NCBI GenBank assembly: GCA_023238725.1
Contig: CM041552.1
Location: forward strand, 14,175,147 to 14,239,146
DNA: 64,000 nt
From: Scortum barcoo
Taxonomy: Eukaryota; Chordata; Actinopteri; Centrarchiformes; Terapontidae
Direction of reading: 5' to 3'
Of the stretch, positions 24,066 through 35,482 are shown piece after piece. Position 1 is the first letter of the stretch. Each line of letters begins with the position of its first letter. A program made the translations under genes and the position numbers. Under the pieces are notes generated by a model, which made no database searches, was not told the DNA's origin, and saw nothing but the letters and a program-made list of their open reading frames with translations.

Positions 24066-27000
24066 TGTTGATGTGATGGAACAATAAAATCCTGTTAAGA
24101 TTTTTCCAATATTACAGTGTTTGCTGGACTCAGAATCACACATGATGTTGTATTACTTTGACCCGCACAGGTCAGCTTGTCAGTCATGTTTGCACTACAC
24201 AAAGTGATGTTTTTTTCACATTTCGTTTGACTTGTCACACTATTCATCTCGGAACTCCTCCACTCTGATCCTCTGCTCTCAGCATGCCACTCCGTCCTAG
24301 TGAGCAGCTCACTTTGGCAGTGCTGAATTACATGCTCATGTCAGTGGGCTCTACAAAGTGCTCCACATTTATTCACCTGCTGCAGAGCACTTGGCAGAAA
24401 GACTAGTGATGGATAAACGAGCAGACTGCTATACCGAGAAGTCAAATATAACAAAAACACAAAATCTTTAATGGTAATGTCATTCCAGACAAAATGGTGC
24501 TTTACTTTAGTCCACAGAATAAAATGTCAACAGTTTTAATTAGCTGTAATGAGACCCACCCACGCTAAGGTGTGTTGCTGTTGAGTTTTTGCTTAATGAA
24601 ACAAACTTAATTAAAATAATAATTACCCTCCAGTGAAGTTCCTAAGAGATTGCTAAGCAGAGCATTCACACCCTTACTTGTGTTTTGCAGGTTTGGACTG
24701 CAGGTGTGTAGTAACTAGATCTAGGGTTCTAAATACAGGGAACTATGAGGAACTTCATTCCCCAAAAGGCCCTGTTTGTAAAATTTAGGGGAGCTCTATA
24801 ATAATGTAATTTATTAATAATTTAATGCTTATTCGCATTACCTCCAGAATGTTTTACTTTACAGTGAGCGTTGTAAAAAATCTTGATATGTTTTCCATAA
24901 CACCAACATTTGAGGCTGTGAGTATGTTTATAAACACATGACGGTGAATCATTTCTCAGTGTCCTTGTTGTCTTTTGGTATGAACTGAAATGTATTGATT
25001 GTATTTTTTGTACATAAACAGCTGCATTCATATATGTGTGTTCATGCAAGCCTTAGTGCAATTTGAACACTTCCTAGATCTAAAGGGATGATGGCACAGA
25101 AGTGCTTATAGGCAGTATTGGCAACATCAGCGATACCCTTACGGCGACTTTGACCACAAATGGAAGCGCCCACTTTGTCTACACCGATAAAGCATGTTAA
25201 GGACCAGAAATGCATAATACTTATGTTCCCTTGTGACCTGTTTACAGTATCCAGTAATAATACCCATTACTCCTTGTGGATTGCTAGTTCATAAACACAC
25301 AGCAAGTACTATTTGGCACATAGCAGCTATTTTCCCTTTCAACATAGAGAAAGAATAAGTATCCCACAACATTATTTGTTGAAATTGTCTGGCATGCTAT
25401 GCACCAATTTCTAAGAAGTAATGGTAATGGAATTTTTATATGACTCGGTTTTTCAGTGCAAGCATACAGTACACAATCCCAGGAGCACAAAGACAGTGTT
25501 GGGGGGTGAAACCATAGCATTGTAAGAGCCCTTCAGCATCTGTGCACACAGTAAATGACCAGAGTCACAATAGAGACGAACAACACAACAACACAGAGCG
25601 GCAGGCAGGAATGTGTCCAGGCTTAATGATGAGTCGTCATCTCACTTTTCGAGCACTTGTCCCACTCCTGGGCATATTCACATGACAGCATTTATGTGTA
25701 GCTGAACTCCATGAAAATAGACTTCACCACACATGAACAGGACATGCACTTGAGCCATTGTGGTTTTGCCCCTCACTCTGTGTGGACTGTGGACGGCGCG
25801 CTCGAGGCTTGAGTCCATCGTGGTGTAAGTGCTCTGCAGGAGGGCGTCCTAGCCCAGCCCAGCAGTGACTCCTGTGTCGTCTGTTGAAAGGTGGATCTGT
25901 GAACATAAATGGGTAATGGTGGGCCCTAACGCCAATGAGAAGAGGCACAATTGCAGGTCTGAAAGTGATTGGCCTGGTCCCTCCTTTTTTCTCCTGCCTC
26001 ATACTTTCTCTTATTAAACCCAGCAGGATAAACTTTTGTCTCACAACCTGAGGGAGTGAGGAAAATGAATTGAAAGTGATGCTTCAGAGAAAATTTGTAG
26101 ATACTGCATGTATATTACCTATTTGTTAATATTACACTAGCAGCCTGGCTTTATTGCATTTTCCTCCAGTCTTACACATAACTGCACCACGCTGCTTCAC
26201 TCATTACCAGCCATTGTTCCCTGGGTAGCCACTGCTCTTAGCGCTGTAAATACAAAGATACACTTAAAATCATTATAATGCTTATTTTGCTGCAAAGTTA
26301 TTGTACTGTTGTAAAGTCGTAAAGTTTCACCTGAGTGTAAAAACAAATAAAGGAAGTCACGGTTGAGATTAACTTGCATAATCTCTTATGAGTACGAGTG
26401 GCTGCGTTGATTTATTTTTCTAGTACAGTTTGTCTAGCGTAAAACGATGAAGTTACATAAACATGGATAGCGGATGACTTTTTTTGTGAAACAGCGGGAC
26501 ATGTCAGGATTCAGTCCTTCACACTTCATTGGTGCCTGTGTTCGGTAAATGAAAAATAAACACGATGGTAAACACACACTACTTAGATCACGCGGGGGGT
26601 GTTTATGGCCCTTTTTGTTATGTTTTCATCTTTGCTACCCCCCCAGCTTGCTCCATCTGTCTCCCTTTATCTTTCTCTGTGTTACCTGCTGCTTTAGGGT
26701 GAAACACAGAGTTTAGTAGATGAAAGTGTATATTGACTTTGACCAGTTCTAGCAGTAGGAGCGTAAGCCTGTCCATTTAAATACTTCATTTCTCTGTGGT
26801 GTGAGAGTATTTTTTGCACGCCATAAGCATTGTGAATCTCCATGTATTATAGATCTGGAGCTCACACAAAATCCAGTTGGATAAAGATCTAGATTAGGCT
26901 ACCGGAGACTCACTTACCTGTGAAATCAAATTCTCAACTGCCCCACAATTATTTAGGCAAGCAGGTAATAGTCATATTTCAGAGGGCGCTGAGTTCAGAC

Positions 27001-30000
27001 AGGTTTTTCAGCACAGCGTAACTGTGCCAAAAGCTAGAATATGAAACCATCTTCATCCTGCAAGATGCTAGAATTGTTGCAAAAGGTTGTGTGGAGGAAA
27101 ATAAACAGCCGCTATTTGAAATGGCCACTGTGATATAGTCTGACTGAGCGCCTGCTGTCAATTTCAGTGTGCTAAAAAACGAAGTTGGAGTGAAACGCAT
27201 TACTTCCAGTGTGCTTACTCTGTCTGGGAGAGTTATTTGGCGGTGTCAACCTGGACAGGTGCAAATCGATAAGCACATCAACTTTTAGGAGAGTTTGGAG
27301 AGCCTCGCCAGCAGTGGTAATAGTGCTGGTTTTGTGGTGTACAGTACTCTACCACCACACTGAGAGATTTATTAAAGATATGTCAATTAAAAGAAAACAC
27401 ACCATAAATACCACCTTTGATATATTGAAGCCTGACGATTAAACCTAAGCCTTTTCTGTTATTGGCATTTTACAACTGTTCATACTGGGTGGAGCAGGAA
27501 ACACACATTTGTTTGTGTTTTTTTTTTATGTAAAATGATAAGCAAATAAAAGAAGCTGGAAATGGATTAAATCAAGTCATTTGAAGCAGCATTAAAACAT
27601 ATTGCCTAATGCCTATAAAATGTTTGCCATGTTTGCTTATAGTATAGCTGTACATACTGCTGTACTTACATTTTTAGATTTATGTATCATGTATTTACTG
27701 TAAGAACACCTGCGGCTGTTGCAGTCACTTTTCTTACCTTTGAACGAAGATGGCCCTGGATATCTCAAAGTAATTTTTATCATTTAAAGTCTCTGTTTGA
27801 CAGATGAGAGATTTGTTTATTGATTATTAATTGTAACTATTTTTCATTGGCAGACACAAAAATAGGCATGAATTAAGCGCTGGTGTAAATCGGTCTCAAA
27901 TGTATGATGCAGAATGAATCACTACAGCTCCAACAGGCGCTTACAAGTAGATTTCTATCCAGCCAATTCAAAACATCTGCAGTAGAATAGCTCAATTTAG
28001 CTCCAAGGTCAGATTTTACATTTTGTGGTGGTGACTTTTGTGATTTCTACCCTATTTCCATCCGTCAGACATCTTTTCTGTTGAAGTCTGCATAATAGCC
28101 ATAGAAAAACATGCAGAATTGGCAAGGACGTATGACGCTGGAGGGAGGATTCTCATGATTCTAGGGGTAATGTTTACAGGTACATTAGAAGGTCATTCTG
28201 CTCTCCATAGGCAGAATTACAAATAGTTATAATCACACTGTTGTTCACTGAATTGAATTTCAGCCAGTGACATCACAGTGCGCATTCAGGTATTTCTGTC
28301 ACATCCTAAACATTGTACAGGTTCAGCAAGGTGTTTAGTCATTCGAAATGAAAGGTTTTATTGTGTGTAAATGTACACTCTTTATCATATATTGTACTTT
28401 TGTACTTACAGAACATTTCAGCGCATAAGAGAGTTGTTGTTGCGGTTTCACCTGCGTTATAACTCATCCCAGTTTTATTCCCTGACAGGCTGGACAGCTG
28501 TTGTTTCCCTCTGTTGTTTTCTCCACAGTGACGTCAGGTAATGGCCCTGCAAAGCGCAAAGCGGCTCTCTGGGTAAACAAAACAGGACCTGAAATATGTC
28601 AAGACGAAATCTTGGAAGCATGGGGTGTTTGCTTTAGCTGCCGTCTACCACTGGATGCTTTTTCTTTGGTCATATTTAGTCAGGTGTGCTTTCCAGTGAG
28701 GCCACTGCTGCAATGAAATATTCGGAGGCACATAGGGGTACAGGGATAGTGTGTGGGCATGTCTGTGTAGGCTCATGCATGTGGGTACTTTTATTTATGT
28801 ATCTGTATGTGTATTCACTACATTTTTTACTTTGATGTGCGTCTGCATAATCCTCTTGCAGAATGTTCGGCACAGCTGGCGTACAACCTGGAGGCAATTT
28901 CATTTACTTTCCCCTTAATCAAGTTGTCACTCTGCTTTGTCATTAACCTCCATTTGTTGAGAAACAGTCACAGATCTCGTATGTTAGCAGTGCAGGTCAT
29001 CTCCTCATTGCCTTTAGACAAAGTGTTTAATCTGTGGTGACAGATAAACGCAGTGAAACTACCACTACATTCATGAGGAGATAAAGTAAGGCTATCTTTT
29101 TGTATTTTCATTAGTTAGACAAATAAAAAGACCTCTATGACTGCATGAGTATTAGTGACTAATTAAAAAATAAAAAAATTAAAAAGGTACATTATTTATA
29201 TACATTAAATACAGCTTAGTTTACATTCAAACACAACTTTATGTTGCCAAAACAGTCTGTCAGTCTGTCTCTGTATAAGATTATCATCAAGAAATAATTA
29301 GTTGGATTGAGTTACACAAAGATCATAGCCAAAATATCACACAGGCCTTGTTTATGATGCCATAACTTTTAATATGGAGATGGCAGCCAGTTCCTCTGAA
29401 GTAATGGAAAATATTGCTACACGCTCTTTGAGTGCAGTGCTGCTGCAGTCTACAGTTCAATCCTGTTCCAGTGGCAGTGGATTGGACGGTGTCCAATATT
29501 AGAGATATTAATGGGCACTTTAAGTACAGAGAAAGTATGAATGACATGATGAAAGTGAGGAGAGTGTAGGAGAGAGCTAAGTGTGTGTGTAAGATAGAAA
29601 GTTGAGATCACAGTTTTGAATGTGATATCTGACCTGCCTCTGTACATTAAAGCACTTAATGTGCAGACACAATGTAAATAAGGAAGAGGAAGAAGGCTAA
29701 TGTTTATCTTTTACATGTGATTATGGAAGCACCTTTTGTCACCCTGCTTTGCCTTATATATTTTAAGATTTGCTAATGGATTAGCTTTCAGACTGGAAGT
29801 ACAACATTAATTAGAGGTTAACTAATGCAGCTTTGTGCTGATGAAGTACATGCTAGATCTGTCACAGTTCACTCACTTCAGAAACACTTTATAAACACTC
29901 ACAGTGAAGTGTATATACACACTTAAACATGCACTGAAATGAATAAGCCCACTGTGTCCACAGACTTTCTCATGTCAGATTTTCTGTTGATTCCAGATTA

Positions 30001-31314
30001 TCGAGTATTGAATGAATTAGTATTAATACATTCATCAAACAAAAATCATGCAAAACATGTTGCACAGTGTTTTTCCTCAGAGAATTAAAACTGTCAAAGA
30101 TTGTTAATACAACAGCTTATCCTACTTAAGATTGATTTGCCAGACAGTGGGCCATCTCTTTAAAATAAATTGTGGTCCCTGCAGACAACGCTATTAGTCA
30201 AACACAATATCCTTCCCTTGTGGGCTGGCAAAGAACAACAAAGTGTGTTTGTTCATTTTGGTTGGAGGCTGCAACTCTTTGAATGTACGCTGAAGAAAGG
30301 TAAAAGTTGCCATGTAATCTCATCGTCTGTTTTTGATAGCGGACAGCCGTGATGCACCTATTTCAATAATGGCATCCATCTACTTGAGCTCATGCAAATG
30401 CAGGAAAATGAAACATAGGACTTTTCAGGCAAAAGAATGATTTGTTCTGGAGAGTGGGACCATTTATCACGTATAACGTGATGGAATGGCTGTGAAAGAC
30501 TTGGAGAAGTGGAGATTCCAATGAATTTCATTTGTGGGGCAGTCAGCAGAACGGCTCCATATCTGAGGTTGAAAAATTTCTGAGATTCTACAGGCTGTTT
30601 TTAAATTTCAAACAGGATGGAAAATGCGGAGCGCCATTATCTCATTCAGTGCAATTACTGTGGTGGATTTTCTCAGGGAAGATTTTCTTTTATCATGTTT
30701 ATTCAAATGTTTATGTTAATTCTTTGGTTTAAGCATGCACGTTGTTTTCTTCTTCGGCGTGTGTGTGTGCTGACGTTTTTCTGTGTGGGTGGATGGTTGA
30801 AGTCTGGAGATGAGTTGAAAAGAAAAATGCTATCTAATGAGCGCTGCTTTGAAGTTGTAGGTTGTGTTGTAGTTGTAGGATGTGATGGTGTCACATGAAT
30901 TCTCATGCTTTTATTCTTCAAGAAAACATTACAACAGTCAAATCTATTGTTTGTTTTATTAAAGGATGGTTTACAAGAATGGTTGCATTAGCCATTATGT
31001 TCACTTTATGAGAGGCTGAAGAGTAGAAATGAAACAGAGGGACCCTAACCCTGTGTTGTAAACACTCCAAAGTAATGAATATGATGGAGACTGTTTGATG
31101 GAGACTGTTCAAAGGGTCACCCACTCCTCAACAGTTTTTAGGCACCCCTCTTTCAGCCCATCCACAGTTCACATACATAGCCCCAAAGTCTATTCATGGC
31201 CTTCACATGAACAGCATCCCATCCACACTCTGTACCAATGAAAAGACTCTCGGTTACCTGTCCATCACCTCCGCAGCTATATAGGTGAATCATCGGGTCC
31301 AAACCAAAAAAAAG

Positions 31315-31445
31315 AGGCTTCACATACTGCTGCGTTTTGGACTTCATTAAGGCCAGAGGAGAGACTTCACAATCCTGCGGGTTTTGGACTTTATTCAAGC
31401 CAGGGGAGAGACTTCACACTCTCTCTGGCGTTTTTTGGACTTTAT
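31315..31445. repeat. Short tandem array, unit about 45-50 bp
   Basis: Two full units share GAGAGACTTCACA and TTTTGGACTT (31332-31376 and 31377 to about 31427). A partial third unit follows (31428-31445) and a partial one precedes (GAGGCTTCACATAC at 31313). The array is missing from the corresponding part of copy B. It could be a true minisatellite or part of the same disorder that affects copy B. Confidence 0.7.
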
Positions 31446-31746
31446 ACGGACTCCTTTAACCATCACAATTTATTCATTCCTGTGTGTCCATGAGAATGTC
31501 AGTATGTGGTGTTATTCTATTCTGCTGCGGTAGTCTGTATCAGTATAATATCATACCTTCTCATGTATAACGGCGCTGTCATGCAGTAGGAGGGATTCCA
31601 ATCGGTCTGACTTTTCATCAGCACTTTGAATTTAAGATGGACTTGGCCTACCCCCACTGCTTTCTCCTTTTCTCTCTCTCTCTCATACGCACACGCACAC
31701 ACACACCCTTAGAAATCGGACCATGCTGTTAGCACTGTCTTTTTAA

Positions 31747-31804
31747 CCTTGCTTTCATAATTAGAAATCAATGCTCCTCTTTCACAAATTCCCCACTCAA
31801 CCGC
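31747..31804. repeat. 58-bp direct repeat, first of three copies
   Basis: Runs from CCTTGCTTTCATAATTAG to CCCCACTCAACCGC. The same segment recurs at 31897-31954 and at about 34488-34549. Only the last copy continues into ordinary unique sequence. It marks the breakpoint zone of the duplication. Confidence 0.9.
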
Positions 31805-31816
31805 AGTTTCTCAATT

Positions 31817-31830
31817 TCTCTCTCTCTCTC
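31817..31830. repeat. TC microsatellite
   Basis: Short TC run between two copies of the 58-bp direct repeat. Similar TC runs at 31673-31684 and 34431-34444 occupy equivalent positions in the duplicated segment. Confidence 0.85.
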
Positions 31831-31896
31831 AGTGCACACGTGGATTGGACCCTGGGCGAGGTTGACCATTACAACAATGTTAGCATGTCTGTCTGG

Positions 31897-31954
31897 CCTT
31901 GCTTTCATTAGAAATCGACCATGCTCCTCTTTCACAAATTCCCCACTCAACCGC
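31897..31954. repeat. 58-bp direct repeat, second copy, at the duplication junction
   Basis: Matches 31747-31804 and 34488-34549 with small indels. The sequence jumps a few bases later (31961) back to the start of the duplicated unit, so this is the A/B junction. Confidence 0.9.
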
Positions 31955-31960
31955 TGTTTT

Positions 31961-34552
31961 CAATCCTGTTCCAGTGGCACTTTACGGTGTCCAATATTAG
32001 AGATATTAATGGGCACTTTAAGACAGAAAGTATGAATGACATGATGAAAGTGAGGAGAGTGTAGGAGAGAGCTAAGTGTGTGTGTAAGATAGAAAGTTGA
32101 GATCACAGTTTTGAATGTGATATCTGACCTGCCTCTGTACATTAAAGCACTTAATGTGCAGACACAATGTAAATAAGGAAGAGGAAGAAGGCTAATGTTT
32201 ATCTTTTACATGTGATTATGGAAGCACCTTTTGTCACCCTGCTTTGCCTTATATATTTTAAGATTTGCTAATGGATTAGCTTTGACAGACTGGAAGTACA
32301 ACATTAATTAGAGGTTAACTAATGCAGCTTTGTGCTGATGAAGTACATGCTAGATCTGTCATCAGTTCACTCACTTCAGAAACACTTTATAAACACTCAC
32401 AGTGAAGTGTATATACACACTTAAACATGCACTGAAATGAATAAGCCCACTGGCAGCATTATTTGGTCCACTGTTTGTTTAGTATTAATACATTACAAAC
32501 AAAAATCATGGCAGCGCTGTCAAAGATTGTTAATACAACAGCTTTCTTAAGATTGATTTGCAGACAGTGTCAAAATAAATTGTGGTCCCTGCAACAACGC
32601 TTAAACACAATTCCTTCCCTTGTGGGCTGGCAAAGAACAACAAAGTGTGTTTGTTCATTTTGGTTGGAGGCGAGTCTGAAGAAAGGTTAAGGGACTGTCG
32701 CATCCATCTACTTGTATTGAATGAATTAGGCAAAAGAATATTTGTTCTGGAATACAATTTACCTCGGAGAAGTGGAGATTCCAATGTTGCAATTTCATTT
32801 GTGTTTTTCCTCAGTCAGCATCATGTCAAAGATTGTTAATCTGAGGTTGAAAAATTTCTGCTTCTACAGCTGTTTTTAAATTTCAAACAGGATGTTTTTC
32901 CTCAATGCACAGTGGGCACTCTTTAAAATAAATTGTGGTCAATACAAACTTTTATCACTTAAGATTGATTTGCCAGACAGTGGGCCATCTCTTTAAAATA
33001 AATTGTGGTCCCTGCAGACAACGCTATTAGTCAAACACAATATCCTTCCCTTGTGGGCTGGCAGAACAACAAAGTGTGTTCATTTTGTTATGCAACTTTT
33101 GAATGTACTAAGAAAGGTAAAAGTTGCATTTGTGTTCATGTGCACCTATTTCAATAATGGCATCCATCTACTTGAGCAAGAATCATGCATCTTGCTTAGG
33201 CAAAAGAATATTTGTTCTGGATGGGACCATATTATATATGGAATTTACTAATGTATTTTCATTTGTGGGGCTCAGCAGAACGGCTTCTTATTCTGAGATT
33301 CTACAGGCTTTTTTAAATTTCAAACAGTAAAATGCAGCGCCATTATCTCATTCAGGAATACTGTGGTGGACCAGAAGATTTTCTTTTAATGTTTATTCAA
33401 ATGTTTATGTTAATTCTGTGGAGTTTTTTTTATCTTTATTCAAATTCGGCGTGTGTGTGTGCTGACGTTTTTCTGTGTGGGTGGAGTGACATTTAAAAGA
33501 AAAATTGAGCGCTGCTTTGATTGTAGGTTGTGTTGTAGTTGTAGGATGTGATGGTGTCAATGAATTCAGCTTTTATTCTAGAAAACATTACAACAGATTA
33601 TTGTTTGTGACATTTATTAAAGGATGGTTTACAAGAATGGTTGCTTCATTATGTTATTTATGAGAGGCAAGAGTAGAAATGAAACAGAGGGACCTAACCC
33701 TGTGTTGTAAACACTCCAAAGTAATGTATGATGGAGACTGTTTGATGGAGACGTTCAAAGTCCACTCCTCACGTTTTTAGGCCTCAATCCACAGTACATA
33801 CATAGAGACTGTTGCATTCCACACTCTGATGAAAAGACTTGCTTCCATCACCTCCGTGCCGGGCAGTATGTTGTGTTTCGGTGTTTATTCAAGACTTCTT
33901 TAACCATCACAATTTATTCATTCCTGATAATAGTCTGTTAAATATAATATCATACCTTCTCATGGAGGTTTCCAATACTTTATATTACTCTGATGATAAT
34001 AGTTCCAGTCACTCGGTCTGATTTCTTCCTTCATCAGCACTTTGAATTTAAGATGGATATTTATTATTATATATTTTACTTGGCCTACCCCCACTTGGCA
34101 GTTTTATTGAATCTCCTTTTCTCTTATATTTATTATTATATATTTTACTCTCTCAGAGACTCATGCTTGTGCCGGGCAGTATGTTGTGTTTCGGTGTGAG
34201 TTTACAGTAATAGTCTGTTATTGAATAGGAGGGATGATAATAGTTCCAGTCACTCGGTCTGATTTCTTCCTTCATCAGAGGTCACTTTGAATTTAAGATG
34301 GACTTGGCCTACCCCCACTTGCACTCCGGGCAGTTTTGTGTTTCTGTGAGATAATAGTCTGTTAAATAGGAGGGATGATAATAGTTCTCTCGGTCTGATT
34401 TCTTCCTTCACACACACCCTGGGCTCCTTTTCTCTCTCTCTCTCATGAGGTTGACCATTACAACAATGTTAGCACTGTCTGTCTGGCCTTGCTTTCATAA
34501 TTAGAAATCGGACCATGCTCCTCTTTCACAAATTCCCCACTCAACCGCTGTT
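31961..34552. repeat. Tandem duplication, copy B, patchwork
   Basis: 31961-32452 is a near-exact repeat of 29458-29955. From about 32453 the match becomes a collage: blocks of 10-60 bp identical to copy A are kept, while intervening 5-50 bp blocks are missing. The part equal to about 30020-30700 is traversed twice (32478-32890, then about 32893-33430). Phrases such as GCCGGGCAGTATGTTGTG (33857 and 34171) and CACTCGGTCTGATTTCTTCC (34010 and 34250) recur within copy B. From about 34445 it becomes clean again and joins the right flank. No gene is present. A poor assembly, a second haplotype placed in tandem, or a template-switching rearrangement would each explain it. Confidence 0.88.
34488..34552. 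repeat. 58-bp direct repeat, third copy, right end of the duplication
   Basis: Third copy of the segment at 31747 and 31897. It includes the fuller form with ATAATTAGAAATCGGACC and reads on into unique sequence (GCTTGGGGCCACC), so it is likely the ancestral version. Confidence 0.88.
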
Positions 34553-35261
34553 GCTTGGGGCCACCTCTCTGTTCCGATGAAGGCTGATTAAATTCAAGTC
34601 ACTGACTAGTCGCAACGGCTGTAACAGAAGAAAGGATGGAAGAGCGGAGGAGACGGGGTGGGGGGGTGTTGCTGGGAGAACAGGCTCGGAGTGTGATGGC
34701 TGTCTCTCTCCGTCTCTTTGGGTGTCATCCCCTTTAATCACTAAAGTAGGGCTCTGCAGAAGCAAATGCTGCTGTTTCAGTCAGCAGAGGAAGGACTTTT
34801 ATTCATGTTTTGAGGATTTGATTTTGTGCTGTTTACAAAGTGTACCGGGAAATCATCCCCACTGAAGATGTGACAAGTGATACCCTCAGGCTCTGTGCTG
34901 GGCATGTGTCCCATGCCATGTGTTAGAGTAATAGCAGGTGTTTTCGGATGTCCTGCTGTACTGAGGGCGCGCAGCAGACGTCACAGCCTGTAACAGCTGC
35001 CATTGAGGTGAGCAAGAAAGGCGCCGCTGGCATACACTGGATACATGTTAACCGCTGAGATAGCTAGTTTGTTGTGAGATTCTGCTAAGAAATACAATAC
35101 TCATGGGTGTACCTATAATAAACTAGACAAAAAATAAGAAGTACCAAACCTAAAGTTCAGTTTAAATGTCATGGCAGCCCTGCTGATATACCTTACATTA
35201 TTGCAACAGATAAATCCTGGGTTAATTGGACATAATATGGCCCATATTATCAATGATTTTT
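34553..35261. other. Unique noncoding sequence, no gene seen
   Basis: Moderately GC-richer around 34860-35030, with a good-looking splice donor (GAG/GTGAGC at 35008) but no convincing acceptor or reading frame before it. No transposon was recognised. Confidence 0.5.
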
Positions 35262-35482
35262 TGGCACCAAACTTCAAGGCAATCCATTTAACAGTTGTCA
35301 AGATATTTCACTAAAAGCCAAAAATAACAACTTAACCGAAGTTGCTAGAGGTAAAGTCCTCCAGGCATCATGAATGTCTGTTGTGGAAATCCAGAGATAT
35401 TAAGATATTTCAATCTGGACCAAACTATTTTACCGGCTGACACTTCCATCCCTAGAGCATGATGGTAGCATGGCTAAAAACT
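35262..35482 (+). mobile_element. Teleost dispersed repeat, decayed copy
   Basis: The stretch reads like a repeat I know from many teleost introns: a segment with CAAGGCAATCCATTTAACAG, twice a phrase with GATATTTCA, then TCTGGACCAAA, and an end near CCATCCCTAGAGCATG and AGCATGGCTAAAAA. The order and spacing fit that family. Its class (probably retroposon-derived) cannot be settled from this copy alone. It is noncoding and has many point changes. Confidence 0.6.

Larger units (their letters stand above)
19221..29457. other. Unique noncoding sequence, no gene seen
   Basis: No protein family or RNA gene is recognisable in about 10 kb. It has a short C-rich stretch (23417-23438), an A run at 19650-19663, a pair of adjacent palindromes at 24029-24065 (listed) and one weak candidate exon at 28529. 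Several stretches resemble conserved noncoding elements. Confidence 0.55.
29458..31960. repeat. Tandem duplication, copy A (about 2.5 kb)
   Basis: This segment is followed directly by a second copy of itself. The first 498 bp (29458-29955) match 31961-32452 almost base for base, with only a few small indels. Later parts recur in 32478-34552 as shorter and disordered pieces. Copy A joins smoothly to the left flank and reads as ordinary sequence until about 31300. It then holds an internal minisatellite-like repeat and a partly duplicated end. No coding sequence is visible; a minus-strand open frame near 29450-29647 is repeated in copy B only because the DNA is duplicated. Confidence 0.9.

Noticed and set aside
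29450..29647. Minus-strand 65-residue frame repeated at 31960-32142
   Set aside because: Recurs only because the DNA is duplicated; no family resemblance and no codon-level constraint visible.
35001..35013. Strong splice donor GAG/GTGAGC
   Set aside because: No matching acceptor with a plausible exon before it; isolated donors are common by chance.
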